Shown: positions 17,398 to 25,914 of the stretch, piece after piece | Layout of the letters: every line of letters begins with the position of its first letter | Numbering within the stretch: position 1 is the first letter of the stretch | Source: Lactobacillus sp. | GTDB lineage: Bacteria; Bacillota; Bacilli; Lactobacillales; Lactobacillaceae | NCBI GenBank assembly: GCA_022484695.1 | Contig: JAKVKU010000017.1 | Coordinates: forward strand, 1 to 53,128 | Direction: 5' to 3' | DNA: 53,128 nt | The notes under the pieces: generated by a model | Told to the model about the DNA's origin: nothing | The model's input: only the letters and a program-made list of their open reading frames with translations | Databases searched by the model: none | Program-made: the position numbers and the translations under genes

Positions 17398-18174
17398 ATG
17401 TCAAAAGTTGCTTTAATCACAGGTGGCGCCCAAGGTATCGGTGCTGGTATCGCAGAACGTTTAGCCAAGGATGGTTACGATGTGGCCATTGCGGACCTTC
17501 CAGGCCAACAACAAAAAGCCCAAGGGGTCTTAGATACCGTAAGTGCTGCCGGGCAAAAAGGGTTATTTATTCCCTTGGACGTGACCGACCGGGACCAAGT
17601 CTTCGCAGCTGTGGATACCGCTGCTAAGGAACTGGGCAGTTTTGATCTGATGGTCAATAACGCCGGGGTCGCCAAAGTTGACGGCATTTTGGATATTGAT
17701 CCCAAAGATTTGGAATTAAGCTTTAAGATCAACGTCTTTGGCGTCGTCTATGGCATTCAAGCTGCTGGCAAGAAATTTAAGGAATTAGGGATTGCTGGTA
17801 AAATCATCAGCGCCTCTTCCATTGCCGGCATCAAAGCCTTCCCAGTTTGGGGTACTTATTCCGCCACTAAAGCTGCGGTTATCAGTTTCACCCAAGCTGC
17901 TGCTAAGGAATTAGCCCCAGATCACATCACCGTTAATGCCTATGCCCCAGGGGTTGTGGGCACCACCGGCATGTGGGATGAAATTGACGCTAAAATGTCT
18001 AAAATCAATGGCAAACCTTTAGGCCAAAATCGCCAAGACTTTGTGGACACCATTCCTTTAGGCCGCACCGTTGAACCTTCTGATGTTGTGAAATTAGTCG
18101 CCTTCTTAGCTAGTCCAGAAGCCGACTATATCACCGGGCAAGCTTACGCTGTTGATGGCGGCGGCTTGCTTTAA
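17398..18174 (+). CDS. butA: Acetoin/diacetyl reductase ((S)-acetoin-forming type), SDR family
   Basis: 258 residues from ATG 17398, with AAAGGAGG upstream; 30 extra in-frame codons from a TTG lie in the promoter region. Short-chain dehydrogenase: cofactor motif TGGAQGIGAGIA (residues about 8-19), NNAG, catalytic Ser in SASSIAG, YSATKAA with the Tyr-Lys pair, and C-terminal YITGQAYAVDGG. The spacing and the segment NAYAPGVVGTTGMWDEID fit the diacetyl reductase/2,3-butanediol dehydrogenase group, which reduces diacetyl and acetoin with NADH. Single-gene unit with its own promoter, cre-like site and terminator. Exact stereochemistry and substrate are inferred. Confidence 0.85.
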   Translation: MSKVALITGGAQGIGAGIAERLAKDGYDVAIADLPGQQQKAQGVLDTVSAAGQKGLFIPLDVTDRDQVFAAVDTAAKELGSFDLMVNNAGVAKVDGILDIDPKDLELSFKINVFGVVYGIQAAGKKFKELGIAGKIISASSIAGIKAFPVWGTYSATKAAVISFTQAAAKELAPDHITVNAYAPGVVGTTGMWDEIDAKMSKINGKPLGQNRQDFVDTIPLGRTVEPSDVVKLVAFLASPEADYITGQAYAVDGGGLL

Positions 18175-18195
18175 ATCATTATCTAAATATTCAAG

Positions 18196-18233
18196 CAGCT
18201 ATCCTACCCGTCACAGTAGAATAGCTGTTTTTT
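18196..18233 (+). terminator. Terminator of the acetoin reductase gene
   Basis: CAGCTATCCTAC and GTAGAATAGCTG pair with one mismatch and are followed by TTTTTT. Confidence 0.85.
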
Positions 18234-18448
18234 GATTTATTCAGAACTATGTTAAAGCTTTTCAGTACTTTGGCGATAACTTTGCAAAAAATGGCCTATA
18301 TTTTAAAACTTAGGCAGATTAAGTCCTGAACTTTCAAAATATTGCTGGATTTATTAAAAGTTAACCCACTTTCTCCCCAAACTATTGAAAAAATAGCTGT
18401 TTTTTAGATACTTTGTTCCGCTAGTCCACCTAGTTTTAAAAAACCGTC

Positions 18449-18490
18449 AAAAAAAGCCGTTTCACTCAATTCATTCTGAGTAAAACGACG
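18449..18490 (-). terminator. Terminator of the esterase/TcaA-like unit
   Basis: On the minus strand GTCGTTTTACTCA pairs with TGAGTGAAACGGC and is followed by a T-run (plus-strand A-run 18449-18455). Confidence 0.8.
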
Positions 18491-18497
18491 CTTTTGG

Positions 18498-19688
18498 TTA
18501 ATTTAGAAGATCCCATTTCCCGGTATCTTCATTGTATTTACTGATCAGATCATGAATTTCATCATAGCGGTACTTGTCTTCCAAATCATTGGTATCTTTA
18601 TCGTACACATCAATTTCTTTCATATTGGCCGCCGGGGTGGACACTTCAAAGCTGTGACCATAGGCACCCACGTTGTCGTATTCAGAAATCAAATCCTTAT
18701 AACGCTGAACTGTCCGGTTATAGGAACTATCACTATTGGTGGACCGATTGACCCGGGGCGTACTTTGGGCGCTGTCTGTGTCCGTATCGGCTGCTACGGT
18801 GGTGCTTGACTTGGTATCCTTCTGCTTATCAGCAGACTTAGTTTCAGATTTAGGGGCTTTTAACGTCACCGTAATATCATTGCTATTTTTCAGAGGAAAC
18901 AACTTCTTGGTGGTGGTCACGGGTTTATTGTCCACATTGGCCTTGGCATTGATTTCATAGGTCCCTAAAATCAGGGGACCGATTTTATAATTATTACCGT
19001 TGGTGGCCTTCACCACTTCAGAATTTAGCGTGACCTCTGCATCCCGATTGGTCTTAATAGTGGGATAAAGTGCCTTCACCGCTAACTTGTACTCTGGAAA
19101 AACTAAAAATGCCTTACGATCGCTGGTGAGTTTAAAATTCCCATCGGCGGATTGGTCCTTAGCATTCAAATCAGATTTTAACTGATTGATGTATTGCTTG
19201 TCGGATTGCAAGTAGTTTTGCAGGGGCTTGACCGTTTGCTCGTTAATCTGTAGATTGGTGGCATCACTGCTGAGCACACTGGCAACGGTTTTTGGATTGT
19301 TGCTGTTGAGCTTTTCGATCAAGGCATCCACTTGCTTATCTTTGGCGTAAGTTTGCCGGCCCATTAAATAACCAGCCCCAAGAATCACCACCAAGATCAC
19401 GACCCCTAGCGCTACCCAACAGCCAACTTTACTGCTGGAGCCAGGATTAACTGGGCTACTACCATTGGTGCCCGGTTGTCGCGGTGGGACGTTGCCTTGA
19501 CTGCCTGTGCTTTGATTAGGCTGGGTCGGCGCTGGGTTGGGTCGGTTAGTTGGATTTGGCTGCTGGGGTTGTGGGCCCTTGGCTTGGGCGGCTTGTTGGG
19601 CCCGGGCCGTTTTTAGATCAAACCCGCAATTGGGACAAAATTCATCGGCGGCCGTCACCGTCGCCCCACAATTTGGACAAAATGTCAT
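18498..19688 (-). CDS. Zinc-ribbon membrane protein, TcaA/YvbJ-like
   Basis: 396 residues. The N-terminus is a double-CxxC zinc ribbon (CPNCG at residues 4-8 and 18-22), followed by a Pro/Gln/Asn-rich linker to about residue 85, one membrane segment (about 88-109) and a large outside part. This order is that of TcaA/YvbJ proteins, linked in other Firmicutes to cell-envelope stress and glycopeptide response. The outside part has repeated beta-rich modules, a Ser/Thr/Lys/Asp-rich stretch and a C-terminal helical segment. It starts five bases after the esterase stop, so the two are co-transcribed. Specific function here is not known. Confidence 0.7.
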   Translation of the reverse strand: MTFCPNCGATVTAADEFCPNCGFDLKTARAQQAAQAKGPQPQQPNPTNRPNPAPTQPNQSTGSQGNVPPRQPGTNGSSPVNPGSSSKVGCWVALGVVILVVILGAGYLMGRQTYAKDKQVDALIEKLNSNNPKTVASVLSSDATNLQINEQTVKPLQNYLQSDKQYINQLKSDLNAKDQSADGNFKLTSDRKAFLVFPEYKLAVKALYPTIKTNRDAEVTLNSEVVKATNGNNYKIGPLILGTYEINAKANVDNKPVTTTKKLFPLKNSNDITVTLKAPKSETKSADKQKDTKSSTTVAADTDTDSAQSTPRVNRSTNSDSSYNRTVQRYKDLISEYDNVGAYGHSFEVSTPAANMKEIDVYDKDTNDLEDKYRYDEIHDLISKYNEDTGKWDLLN

Positions 19689-19693
19689 ATTTC

Positions 19694-20692
19694 CTAAACT
19701 CCCTCATTTTTAAAACTTTGCAAGATCCAGTCGTAGGCTTTCGGCAGGGCCTGTTGCCAATAGGGGACATCGTGGCCCCCGGCTGGATCGATATGTAACT
19801 GGGTCTTGATTTGTTGACTTTGTAGTTCCTGGGCAAAACGCTGCACATCCCCCACGGGCACTGTGGTATCCCCCTGGGCGGATTCCAGATAAACTTGCGG
19901 TTGAGCCTTTTGAACCGCCGCATTGATTTTACCCGTAGGAAATTGAGCGACCCAATTGGCATCCGACCAGGCCCCGGAAGCATCATTAAAAGCACTGACC
20001 CGGGATTTCACACTGGCTGGTACCTGGTACCAAACCGCTGGGGAAATCCCAAAGGCATAGTGAAATTGCTGGGGATTTTGGAACGTTAAATTCACCGCAC
20101 CGTAACCGCCCATGGAAATCCCCCCAATGGCGTGGGCACTCACATTATCCGAGATGGCATATTGCTGATCAATTTCCTGGTATAAATCCTGGCTGATAGC
20201 CGTGGCCATAGCTTCTTGGGGGCCATCCACATAAAAACTGTTATCACTATCCGCAAACACCACGATGGCCGGCTGCTGATATTGGGCCGTGGCCGTATCC
20301 AGCAGCGTTTTAGAATCCACTAGCTTGTAAAAATTTGTATAATCCCCATCCATCCCATGGAGTAAAAAAATCACCGGATAGCGCTTGGTGGGATCATATT
20401 GCTCTGGAGTATAAACGGCGTAATGCCAATCCCGCTTTAACGATGGTGACCAAAAAGTATGAGCGGTGATGGCACTGTCTTCTTGGGCCGTTGTTTGGCC
20501 TTTGGTACTGGCCACCACTTGTTGGACGTCAGCCCCGGCTTTTTTGACACTGCTTTTTGAAGTTTTTGTAGTGCTGGCTTGTGAACTGCTAGTTGATGAT
20601 GCCGTTGACTTAGAGGTGGCCGCCTGATGACTGCCACAAGCGGTTAGGCTTAGTAACGCAATGCCTAAAATTCCCAGTCTAAACTTTTGAAT
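19694..20692 (-). CDS. Lipoprotein esterase (alpha/beta hydrolase), apparent ATT start
   Basis: 332 residues if read from ATT 20692. A lipoprotein signal (QKFRLGILGIALLSLTACGS, lipobox LTAC) sits where the protein should begin, and GGGAGG lies nine bases before the ATT, but no ATG, GTG or TTG exists at that place; the next in-frame ATG would add about 25 residues before the signal and has no ribosome site. After a Ser/Thr/Lys linker comes a putative-esterase domain: PVIFLLHGMDGDYTNF, nucleophile motif GGISMGGYG, and the catalytic His in GGHDVPYW. It probably hydrolyses acyl or aryl esters outside the cell. Operon with the TcaA-like gene. Confidence 0.75.
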   Translation of the reverse strand: MQKFRLGILGIALLSLTACGSHQAATSKSTASSTSSSQASTTKTSKSSVKKAGADVQQVVASTKGQTTAQEDSAITAHTFWSPSLKRDWHYAVYTPEQYDPTKRYPVIFLLHGMDGDYTNFYKLVDSKTLLDTATAQYQQPAIVVFADSDNSFYVDGPQEAMATAISQDLYQEIDQQYAISDNVSAHAIGGISMGGYGAVNLTFQNPQQFHYAFGISPAVWYQVPASVKSRVSAFNDASGAWSDANWVAQFPTGKINAAVQKAQPQVYLESAQGDTTVPVGDVQRFAQELQSQQIKTQLHIDPAGGHDVPYWQQALPKAYDWILQSFKNEGV

Positions 20693-20796
20693 AACTATCC
20701 GCCTCCCTAGACGTTGATAAAAAATATTAAATATAAGTCTAATTTTAGCATAACTACAGCCCAGGCACATTAACGAATTGTGAGTCGACAGAAAAC

Positions 20797-20832
20797 AAAT
20801 AAAGCTCAAAGGCCTTTACCTTCAAGCTTTAT
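20797..20832 (-). terminator. Terminator of the small surface protein gene
   Basis: On the minus strand AATAAAGCTTGAAGG and CCTTTGAGCTTTATT pair imperfectly and are followed by TGTTTT, 35 bases past the stop at 20868. Confidence 0.6.
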
Positions 20833-20867
20833 TGACACAAGTTTATTGGGGATTTTTTGAGCTGCTT

Positions 20868-21440
20868 TTAGTACAAGAAGTTCACGTTGTGGACACTGCC
20901 ATCTTGATAAACCACAAATTTACCAATTTTAGAGCTAATACCTACATACGGGCCACCCCAATAACCACTAATAAAGGGATCCCATTGCCCGCCGTAGACA
21001 TGTTGATAATCCATGCTCCCGGCAATATTGTTGCTTAAGTAAGCACTATTATGGGCTAATACCGATAGAATAGCATCTGCAGCTGAATGAACCGGAATAT
21101 TTGCATAGGAACCATAGACCCACTCGTCACCGCCTAAATCATAGGCGACGCTCCCTTCAGTGATGTAATAGCCCTGGATCTTCCACTGTGAACCAGTTGG
21201 CAAGTACCACCCTGTTTCATACTTTTCTGCACCAGGGCCGTGGAAAAACAGACCTGGTTTAGTGTATGTAAGTGCCTGATGGGGATAGGCATCTGGAATC
21301 GTAACTGTCGTTGGATACCAGTGATAGCCCTGGCTTGGTTCCCATTCGCTTGCTGCCTGTGCGGTTCCACTCGTTAAAGCTAACCCTCCCACAGCAATAG
21401 CCAAACCTAAGACACTCAACAAAAGCTTTTTCAATTTCAC
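20868..21440 (-). CDS. Small secreted surface protein, distant wall-domain relative
   Basis: 190 residues from GTG 21440: GGGAGG lies seven bases upstream, whereas the nearby ATG (21446) touches the ribosome site. Sec signal (MKLKKLLLSVLGLAIAVGG..., cleavage near AQA/A). The mature part is aromatic-rich (YHWYPTTVTIP, GWYLPTGSQWKIQGYYI) and has VAYDLGGDEWVYGSYANIPV, which resembles WFDLGGDQWI...YYSIPV of the two proteins at 2120 and 9690. The C-terminus is Gly/Tyr-rich. No sorting motif. Probably wall-associated; function unknown. Confidence 0.7.
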   Translation of the reverse strand: MKLKKLLLSVLGLAIAVGGLALTSGTAQAASEWEPSQGYHWYPTTVTIPDAYPHQALTYTKPGLFFHGPGAEKYETGWYLPTGSQWKIQGYYITEGSVAYDLGGDEWVYGSYANIPVHSAADAILSVLAHNSAYLSNNIAGSMDYQHVYGGQWDPFISGYWGGPYVGISSKIGKFVVYQDGSVHNVNFLY

Positions 21441-21569
21441 GTTCATTCCTCCCAATATATCTCGTCCAATCCCATGCACTTTATCTGCTATGTTGTAAGC
21501 TACACAGTGCCGTACATAAAACTGGACAATCGATATTATTAGTTTACCTTATCGCTTCATAAACTGTCA

Positions 21570-21830
21570 ACGATTTCAGGCCGTCAATGATTCTCGGCAC
21601 TAAAGTACCGAGCTTGTCTTTCACCACCAAGTGGTGAGGGCATCTGTATCAGATGCCTTTAGACTTACGCCTAACGCTATGTGGTCTAACGGCCTTCCGG
21701 TCTCCCACGTAGTTTGCGTGTGATAAGCACGCGCTGTGTTGGCGTTACTTACTGCTGGGCCTTACTTATCTAAGGGTCCCAACAGCCCGATGATCGACTT
21801 CACCGGCAATTGAACAGGTTTACCCGTTCG
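21570..21830 (-). ncRNA. Candidate omega RNA (reRNA) of the TnpB element
   Basis: The 220 bases after the tnpB stop are dense in hairpins on the minus strand: GCGTG/CACGC (21716-21732), GGCATCTG/CAGATGCC (21639-21657), CACCAC/GTGGTG (21622-21636) and CTCGGTAC/GTGCCGAG (21593-21612). In IS200/IS605 and IS1341-type elements the TnpB guide RNA spans the 3' part of tnpB and the right end, and the guide is the host sequence just beyond. Here that would be the roughly 16-20 bases left of 21593. Ends are approximate. Confidence 0.6.
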
Positions 21831-23064
21831 CACTTTTTTTCTTATTGAATTTGGGCTTTTTTACGCCAGCGATATATTGAGTACCCAAGTATTGAATGTT
21901 CATGGCACCGACGCGATCATCATTGGACTGGTAACCGCAGTTTGAACATTGGTAGGCGTGCAGTTGGTGGTCGCGATTCGTCTTTTTGATCTCACCGCAA
22001 GCAGGACAGCGCTGACTGGTATAAGCCGCACTAACCGTGATAACTGCAGCGCCTGCTTGAATAGCCTTGTAAGTCAACATCTGTTCCAGCTGGTAAAATG
22101 CCCAAGATACTTTCTCATAACGCGTGTCCTTGGTGGTCTTTTCTGTGGCAAAACGAACATTGACCAGATCTTCTAAAACAAACAAGGTATTTGGTCCGTA
22201 CTTCGCAACAAGTGTCTTAGACAGCTGATGGTTGATATCAGTCATCCAGCGGTTCTCTTTATTGCTCATTTGACGGATACGCCGTTTGGAATTTCTAGTA
22301 TTGTGTCTTTGCAGGCTAGCCCGCAGTGCTTTATAGTGGCGTCGTTTATGATTGATAGCTTGACCATTAAAAAACGTTGTTTTTCCCTGATCATCATAGG
22401 TGGTGACTAATTGCCGGATCCCCCGGTCAAGTCCCACAACGTGTTGCATATCAGTACGGGTCAATTCAGGGAATTCCTTACTGACCGCAATGTGCAAAAA
22501 CCAATTGGTACCTGACTTGATTAGTTCCGCGCTGCCAAACTCCCAGGTGCCATCCAGGTACTGTTCAAAACCACTTTTTAACACAAAGCGAGCCTTCACC
22601 CGGCCTTGAAGGGTATTGATGGACAGCTTTTCACCGTTTGCGACGATAGACCAATCTCGATTACGGACTAAGTCAGCTTGCGGGCGCTGGAAATAGACCG
22701 GTCTCCAAAGCCAGTGTAGGTCTCTGGGGACTATCAGATAAATTTCTTTACCTTTTTTATCTTTCTTGCCGGTAGGATAGGCCATGGGTTTGCGTCGCAG
22801 CTGCGTCTGAACCGTTTTATAACGGGCAACGGTCGTTTTGATCGCGGAAATAGCCAATTGGGATTTCAGCCCAAAGCGTTGCCGCAAGTCTCGATAAAGC
22901 TTTTTGTGAATTTTGAGAACACTCAATTCAAAACCATTGTTAAAAATGTACTCAGAAACATGATTGCAGGCTGAGCGATAGCGTTCACTGGTCTCCTGAA
23001 ATTTAGCGGCATCAGTAGCGCTATCCAGTTTGAGTTTAGCCTTGACCGTTAGACTTAACAGCAT
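21820..23064 (-). CDS. tnpB: TnpB, RNA-guided nuclease of IS200/IS605-type element
   Basis: 414 residues from ATG 23064 (GAGGTGG upstream; a GTG three codons earlier lies in that ribosome site). The RuvC-like triad looks intact: D213 in VVGLDRGIR, E298 in LFVLEDLV and D383 in SNDDRVGAMNI. A zinc ribbon lies between them (C353, C356, C373, C376). The N-terminal helical/WED part is of normal length. Family knowledge: TnpB cuts DNA next to a short TAM using an omega RNA made from the element's right end, which favours keeping the element. No premature stop or frameshift, so it may be active. Confidence 0.92.
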   Translation of the reverse strand: MLLSLTVKAKLKLDSATDAAKFQETSERYRSACNHVSEYIFNNGFELSVLKIHKKLYRDLRQRFGLKSQLAISAIKTTVARYKTVQTQLRRKPMAYPTGKKDKKGKEIYLIVPRDLHWLWRPVYFQRPQADLVRNRDWSIVANGEKLSINTLQGRVKARFVLKSGFEQYLDGTWEFGSAELIKSGTNWFLHIAVSKEFPELTRTDMQHVVGLDRGIRQLVTTYDDQGKTTFFNGQAINHKRRHYKALRASLQRHNTRNSKRRIRQMSNKENRWMTDINHQLSKTLVAKYGPNTLFVLEDLVNVRFATEKTTKDTRYEKVSWAFYQLEQMLTYKAIQAGAAVITVSAAYTSQRCPACGEIKKTNRDHQLHAYQCSNCGYQSNDDRVGAMNIQYLGTQYIAGVKKPKFNKKKSANG

Positions 23065-23087
23065 TTCGACCACCTCTTTCTCTTATA

Positions 23088-23110
23088 GTTATTATAACTT
23101 ATATAATAAC
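23088..23110. repeat. Perfect 9-5-9 inverted repeat upstream of tnpB
   Basis: GTTATTATA-ACTTA-TATAATAAC, 24 bases before the tnpB start, with a TATAAT in the minus orientation. Likely part of the tnpB promoter or a regulator site. Confidence 0.45.
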
Positions 23111-23176
23111 CACAAAGAAAGAAATGGGCTCAAAATAAGCACATATTTATAAATCATTTGAGTTATCAAATCTCAG

Positions 23177-23218
23177 TCGGAATTTCTCACGGGATTGAAA
23201 TCCCATGTTTCCTTCCGA
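23177..23218. repeat. Nested palindrome at the presumed left end of the TnpB element
   Basis: TCGGAA (23177-23182) and TTCCGA (23213-23218) flank GGGATT-GA-AATCCC (23191-23204). Subterminal hairpins of this kind are recognised as single strands by the TnpA of IS200/IS605 elements. Confidence 0.5.
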
Positions 23219-23303
23219 TATTTTCATGAAAAAAATCACTTCAAAGATATCAGGAACTCACTTAAAGTATCTTTAAAATGATTAAGGTATAACTTATACT
23301 TTT

Positions 23304-24140
23304 TCAATATTTTTTAAACAACGCATTCTCCCGGCCTAACAGCGCTTGACGAAACAGCTTTTGACAGCTATCAATCGTCGCTTGTACAACCTCAGTGCCA
23401 TTCCCCAGGATTCGAATGGCTAACCCTGGAAAATTAAGCTGAGAAATACCCGCGTAAACCTCAGGATGATTATCGGTGATGATCGCTTCAAATTTAGCCT
23501 CAAATTCAGGGTCAATTAAAGGATGCACGATGTAAATACTCCCATAATGGGTATAGTCTGCAAATAAACCAACCGTGTGGATTGATTTTACTTTAGGTTC
23601 TAAAACCAAGGCATCCCAAACCTGTAATTTATCCTCAAGATAAATTCGGGTTCTTAAATTTAAATAGTCATACTGAAAACCTTGCTTATCCTGGGACCAA
23701 CCTGGGGTCAAGACCTCGGATAAAAACAGCGCACTAGTTGCTTTCAAGTGAATGACTTGGTCTTGGGTATATCGGGCATCTTGAAAAGGAATGATGGGAT
23801 CGGCAGTAAATTCCAGGATTCCCCGGTCTCCCACCTCAATTTGACAGTCTTGGCGAACTTGGTCTTTGGGCGTTTTATAAATCTTGGTGGCAGACTGGGC
23901 AGTTAAGTATAAATCTGCCGTATCGTGGACACGAATGACCATTTGATAGCGGTCCCCATCTAAATAACCGCCACCAGGATTGAGCAAGCAATACATTAAC
24001 TGGCCAGTATCATCCAGGTGTTGGGGGCGCATTAATTTAAAAGCACCTTGAAAATAAGCATCATGGGGAATCGACTGTTGCCGGCGGGCAATCACATCTA
24101 GACTTAAGGTACCGGTTAATTTACGGGGCGTCTGGTCCAT
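23304..24140 (-). CDS. ureD: Urease accessory protein UreD (UreH)
   Basis: 278 residues from ATG 24140, two bases after the ureG stop and with GGAAG upstream; a longer frame into ureG has no support. UreD is the scaffold that binds apo-urease with UreF and UreG during nickel insertion. Family marks: LMRPQHLDDTGQLMYCLLNPGGGYLDGD, SATKIYKT and ILEFTADPIIPFQDARY. Last gene of the ureABCEFGD unit. No clear terminator follows before the TnpB element. Confidence 0.92.
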   Translation of the reverse strand: MDQTPRKLTGTLSLDVIARRQQSIPHDAYFQGAFKLMRPQHLDDTGQLMYCLLNPGGGYLDGDRYQMVIRVHDTADLYLTAQSATKIYKTPKDQVRQDCQIEVGDRGILEFTADPIIPFQDARYTQDQVIHLKATSALFLSEVLTPGWSQDKQGFQYDYLNLRTRIYLEDKLQVWDALVLEPKVKSIHTVGLFADYTHYGSIYIVHPLIDPEFEAKFEAIITDNHPEVYAGISQLNFPGLAIRILGNGTEVVQATIDSCQKLFRQALLGRENALFKKY

Positions 24141-24142
24141 AG

Positions 24143-24754
24143 CTACACTTCCAAAAATGCGCTTGTCTTTAACCAATCAATGACCGTATCCAAGCCTTCA
24201 TCGGTCTTCAAGTTCGTAAAGGCCGTGGGTTTAACCGTGCCCCGAAATTTCTTGGTATCAGCCAACATCACATCTAGATTCGCCCCCACGTATGGTGCTA
24301 GGTCCGTTTTATTAATGATAAAGAAGTCACTTTTGATCATCCCCTGACCACCTTTACGGGGGATTTTTTCACCCTGGGCCACATCAATAATATAAATGGA
24401 TAAGTCCACCAATTCTGGACTGAAGGTGGCTGCCAGATTATCCCCGCCACTTTCCACAAAAACCAATTGTAAATCAGGAAATTTTTCTTTGAAATCATCG
24501 ATGGCTGCCGCATTCATGGAAATATCTTCCCGAATCGCCGTGTGGGGACAGCCCCCAGTTTCAATGCCAATAATGCGATCCTCTGGCAAAACCCCTGTGC
24601 TCTTTAAATAGCGTTCATCTTCTTTAGTATAAATATCATTGGTCACCACGGCCATGCTTACTTTATCTGCTAGTTTTTCTGCTAATCGCTGTAATAATAA
24701 AGTTTTTCCAGACCCAACTGGACCACCGATGCCAATTTTGATGGTATCTGTCAT
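24143..24754 (-). CDS. ureG: Urease accessory GTPase UreG
   Basis: 203 residues. SIMIBI-class GTPase that delivers nickel to urease: P-loop GPVGSGKT (residues about 10-17), TNDIYTKED, the nickel-binding CPH motif in [27 protein letters not shown], and [10 protein letters not shown] for guanine binding. All key residues are present. Located between ureF and ureD. Confidence 0.97.
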   Translation of the reverse strand: MTDTIKIGIGGPVGSGKTLLLQRLAEKLADKVSMAVVTNDIYTKEDERYLKSTGVLPEDRIIGIETGGCPHTAIREDISMNAAAIDDFKEKFPDLQLVFVESGGDNLAATFSPELVDLSIYIIDVAQGEKIPRKGGQGMIKSDFFIINKTDLAPYVGANLDVMLADTKKFRGTVKPTAFTNLKTDEGLDTVIDWLKTSAFLEV

Positions 24755-24769
24755 TTCACAGGCTTCCTT

Positions 24770-25459
24770 TCAAGACATAAAACTTCGAGAATATAAGAAT
24801 TGATGCTTCATCTGAGCAATTTCTAAACCAGGTGCGGTGCGTCCAAACTCATCTATGGATAATTCTAAGGTTTGGGCTACTGCTTGCGTAATCACTGGAT
24901 GTAAGGCGACGATCAACTGCTGGCCTTTGGTTTGGCCAATGGGGATGCCCCGGACGGCATTTTGGGTCAGGTTATAGAGTGTCATGTAATAATAATTGGT
25001 CAAAGTCTCCGCACAGGTTAACTGTAACGCCCGGCAGGCTAAACAAAAAACAATCGCCGAATGGGGTAAAATAACTTTTCGCTGGACCAAATCTTGGTAC
25101 TGTCGCAATTGTGGATCCGCCAGTAATTGATTGATCAACTTGCTAAATTGCTTGCCCATTTGAATATTGCCATAACGCATTTCTTTAGGCAGCATTTGGG
25201 CATACAGGGCTTGCGACCAAGTCGAAATGACCTGGGACAAAGCCGTCACTGGCGCTTGATGGACCTCACGAATCACCAAACCCTCGCTATAAGTTAACTG
25301 TTCAGTCAAATAATCGGCCAACCAGTTTTGAAAGCTTGTCGGATCAGTTACATCCCCACTAAAAGTTAAGTATTCAAAGCCAAAGGACTGGCTAAACGCC
25401 CCCGTGGGAAACTGAGTATCCACCAGTTGATGCAACATCAAATCCGCCCTAGGCGTCAT
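24770..25459 (-). CDS. ureF: Urease accessory protein UreF
   Basis: 229 residues from ATG 25459 (MTPRADLMLHQLVDTQFPTGAFSQSFGFE...), overlapping the ureE end by 11 bases; a later ATG at 25441 is also possible. All-helical protein that regulates the UreG GTPase in the UreDFG complex. The N-terminal LVDTQFPTGAFSQSFG is the family signature, with GIPIGQTKGQQL near the C-terminal end. Confidence 0.92.
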   Translation of the reverse strand: MTPRADLMLHQLVDTQFPTGAFSQSFGFEYLTFSGDVTDPTSFQNWLADYLTEQLTYSEGLVIREVHQAPVTALSQVISTWSQALYAQMLPKEMRYGNIQMGKQFSKLINQLLADPQLRQYQDLVQRKVILPHSAIVFCLACRALQLTCAETLTNYYYMTLYNLTQNAVRGIPIGQTKGQQLIVALHPVITQAVAQTLELSIDEFGRTAPGLEIAQMKHQFLYSRSFMS

Positions 25460-25901
25460 GATGATGCCCCACATGTAAAAATGGCTGGGGCAGTTTAAGG
25501 GCCTTATGTTCAAAGTTGATTTGTTGGTCTTGCAACAATTTTTCCACTAAATAGTCATACTGCACGATCATATTATCGCCGCTGAATTGCGCGGGTAAAT
25601 GGCGATTCCCTAACGCATGGGCAATTTTACCCATGGCTTGAATTGAACCGGGTTTGATGATCAATACATCTTCTGGTAAAACATCCACCACAATGGCCTT
25701 ATCAGCTTCTTGATACAACACATCCCCCACGTGGAGATGTTGCCCGTCCGGTAAATGCACAGCGACAGCTTGGGCGCCTTCGCTGGTTAAATGATGCAAG
25801 CGTTTGGCAAGGTCTTCATTGGCCACAAAGACCTTGTCAACTTGTAACCCCGCTGGAATCTGATCCAAATCCACATGTTCAATGATTTTTTCAACTAACA
25901 T
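25449..25901 (-). CDS. ureE: Urease accessory nickel chaperone UreE
   Basis: 150 residues. Two-domain metallochaperone: peptide-binding N-terminal part and metal-binding C-terminal part with ALGNRHLPAQF and an ending HVGHHHDA, a short His tail that probably binds nickel. It lies between ureC and ureF and overlaps ureF. Confidence 0.93.
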   Translation of the reverse strand: MLVEKIIEHVDLDQIPAGLQVDKVFVANEDLAKRLHHLTSEGAQAVAVHLPDGQHLHVGDVLYQEADKAIVVDVLPEDVLIIKPGSIQAMGKIAHALGNRHLPAQFSGDNMIVQYDYLVEKLLQDQQINFEHKALKLPQPFLHVGHHHDA

Positions 25902-25914
25902 AAAAAATTGCCTC

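Larger units (their letters stand above)
18175..18497. other. Convergent intergenic region with two terminators
   Basis: 323 bases between convergent genes. It holds the plus-strand terminator at 18196-18233 and the minus-strand one at 18449-18490. The roughly 210 bases between are AT-rich and I see no gene, although AATAGCTGTTTTTT from the first terminator recurs near 18392. Confidence 0.6.
21590..23218 (-). mobile_element. Solitary TnpB element (IS1341-like; no TnpA)
   Basis: tnpB with a structured right end (about 21590-21740) and a nested palindrome at the presumed left end (23177-23218). No TnpA transposase gene is present, so movement would need one in trans. Exact ends cannot be set without an empty site. 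Confidence 0.65.

Noticed and set aside
23088-23110. A fourth GlnR box
   Set aside because: The repeat GTTATTATA...TATAATAAC does not fit TGTNA-N7-TNACA.
23220-23303. A terminator after ureD
   Set aside because: Only weak AT hairpins (GTATAA/TTATAC) are present.
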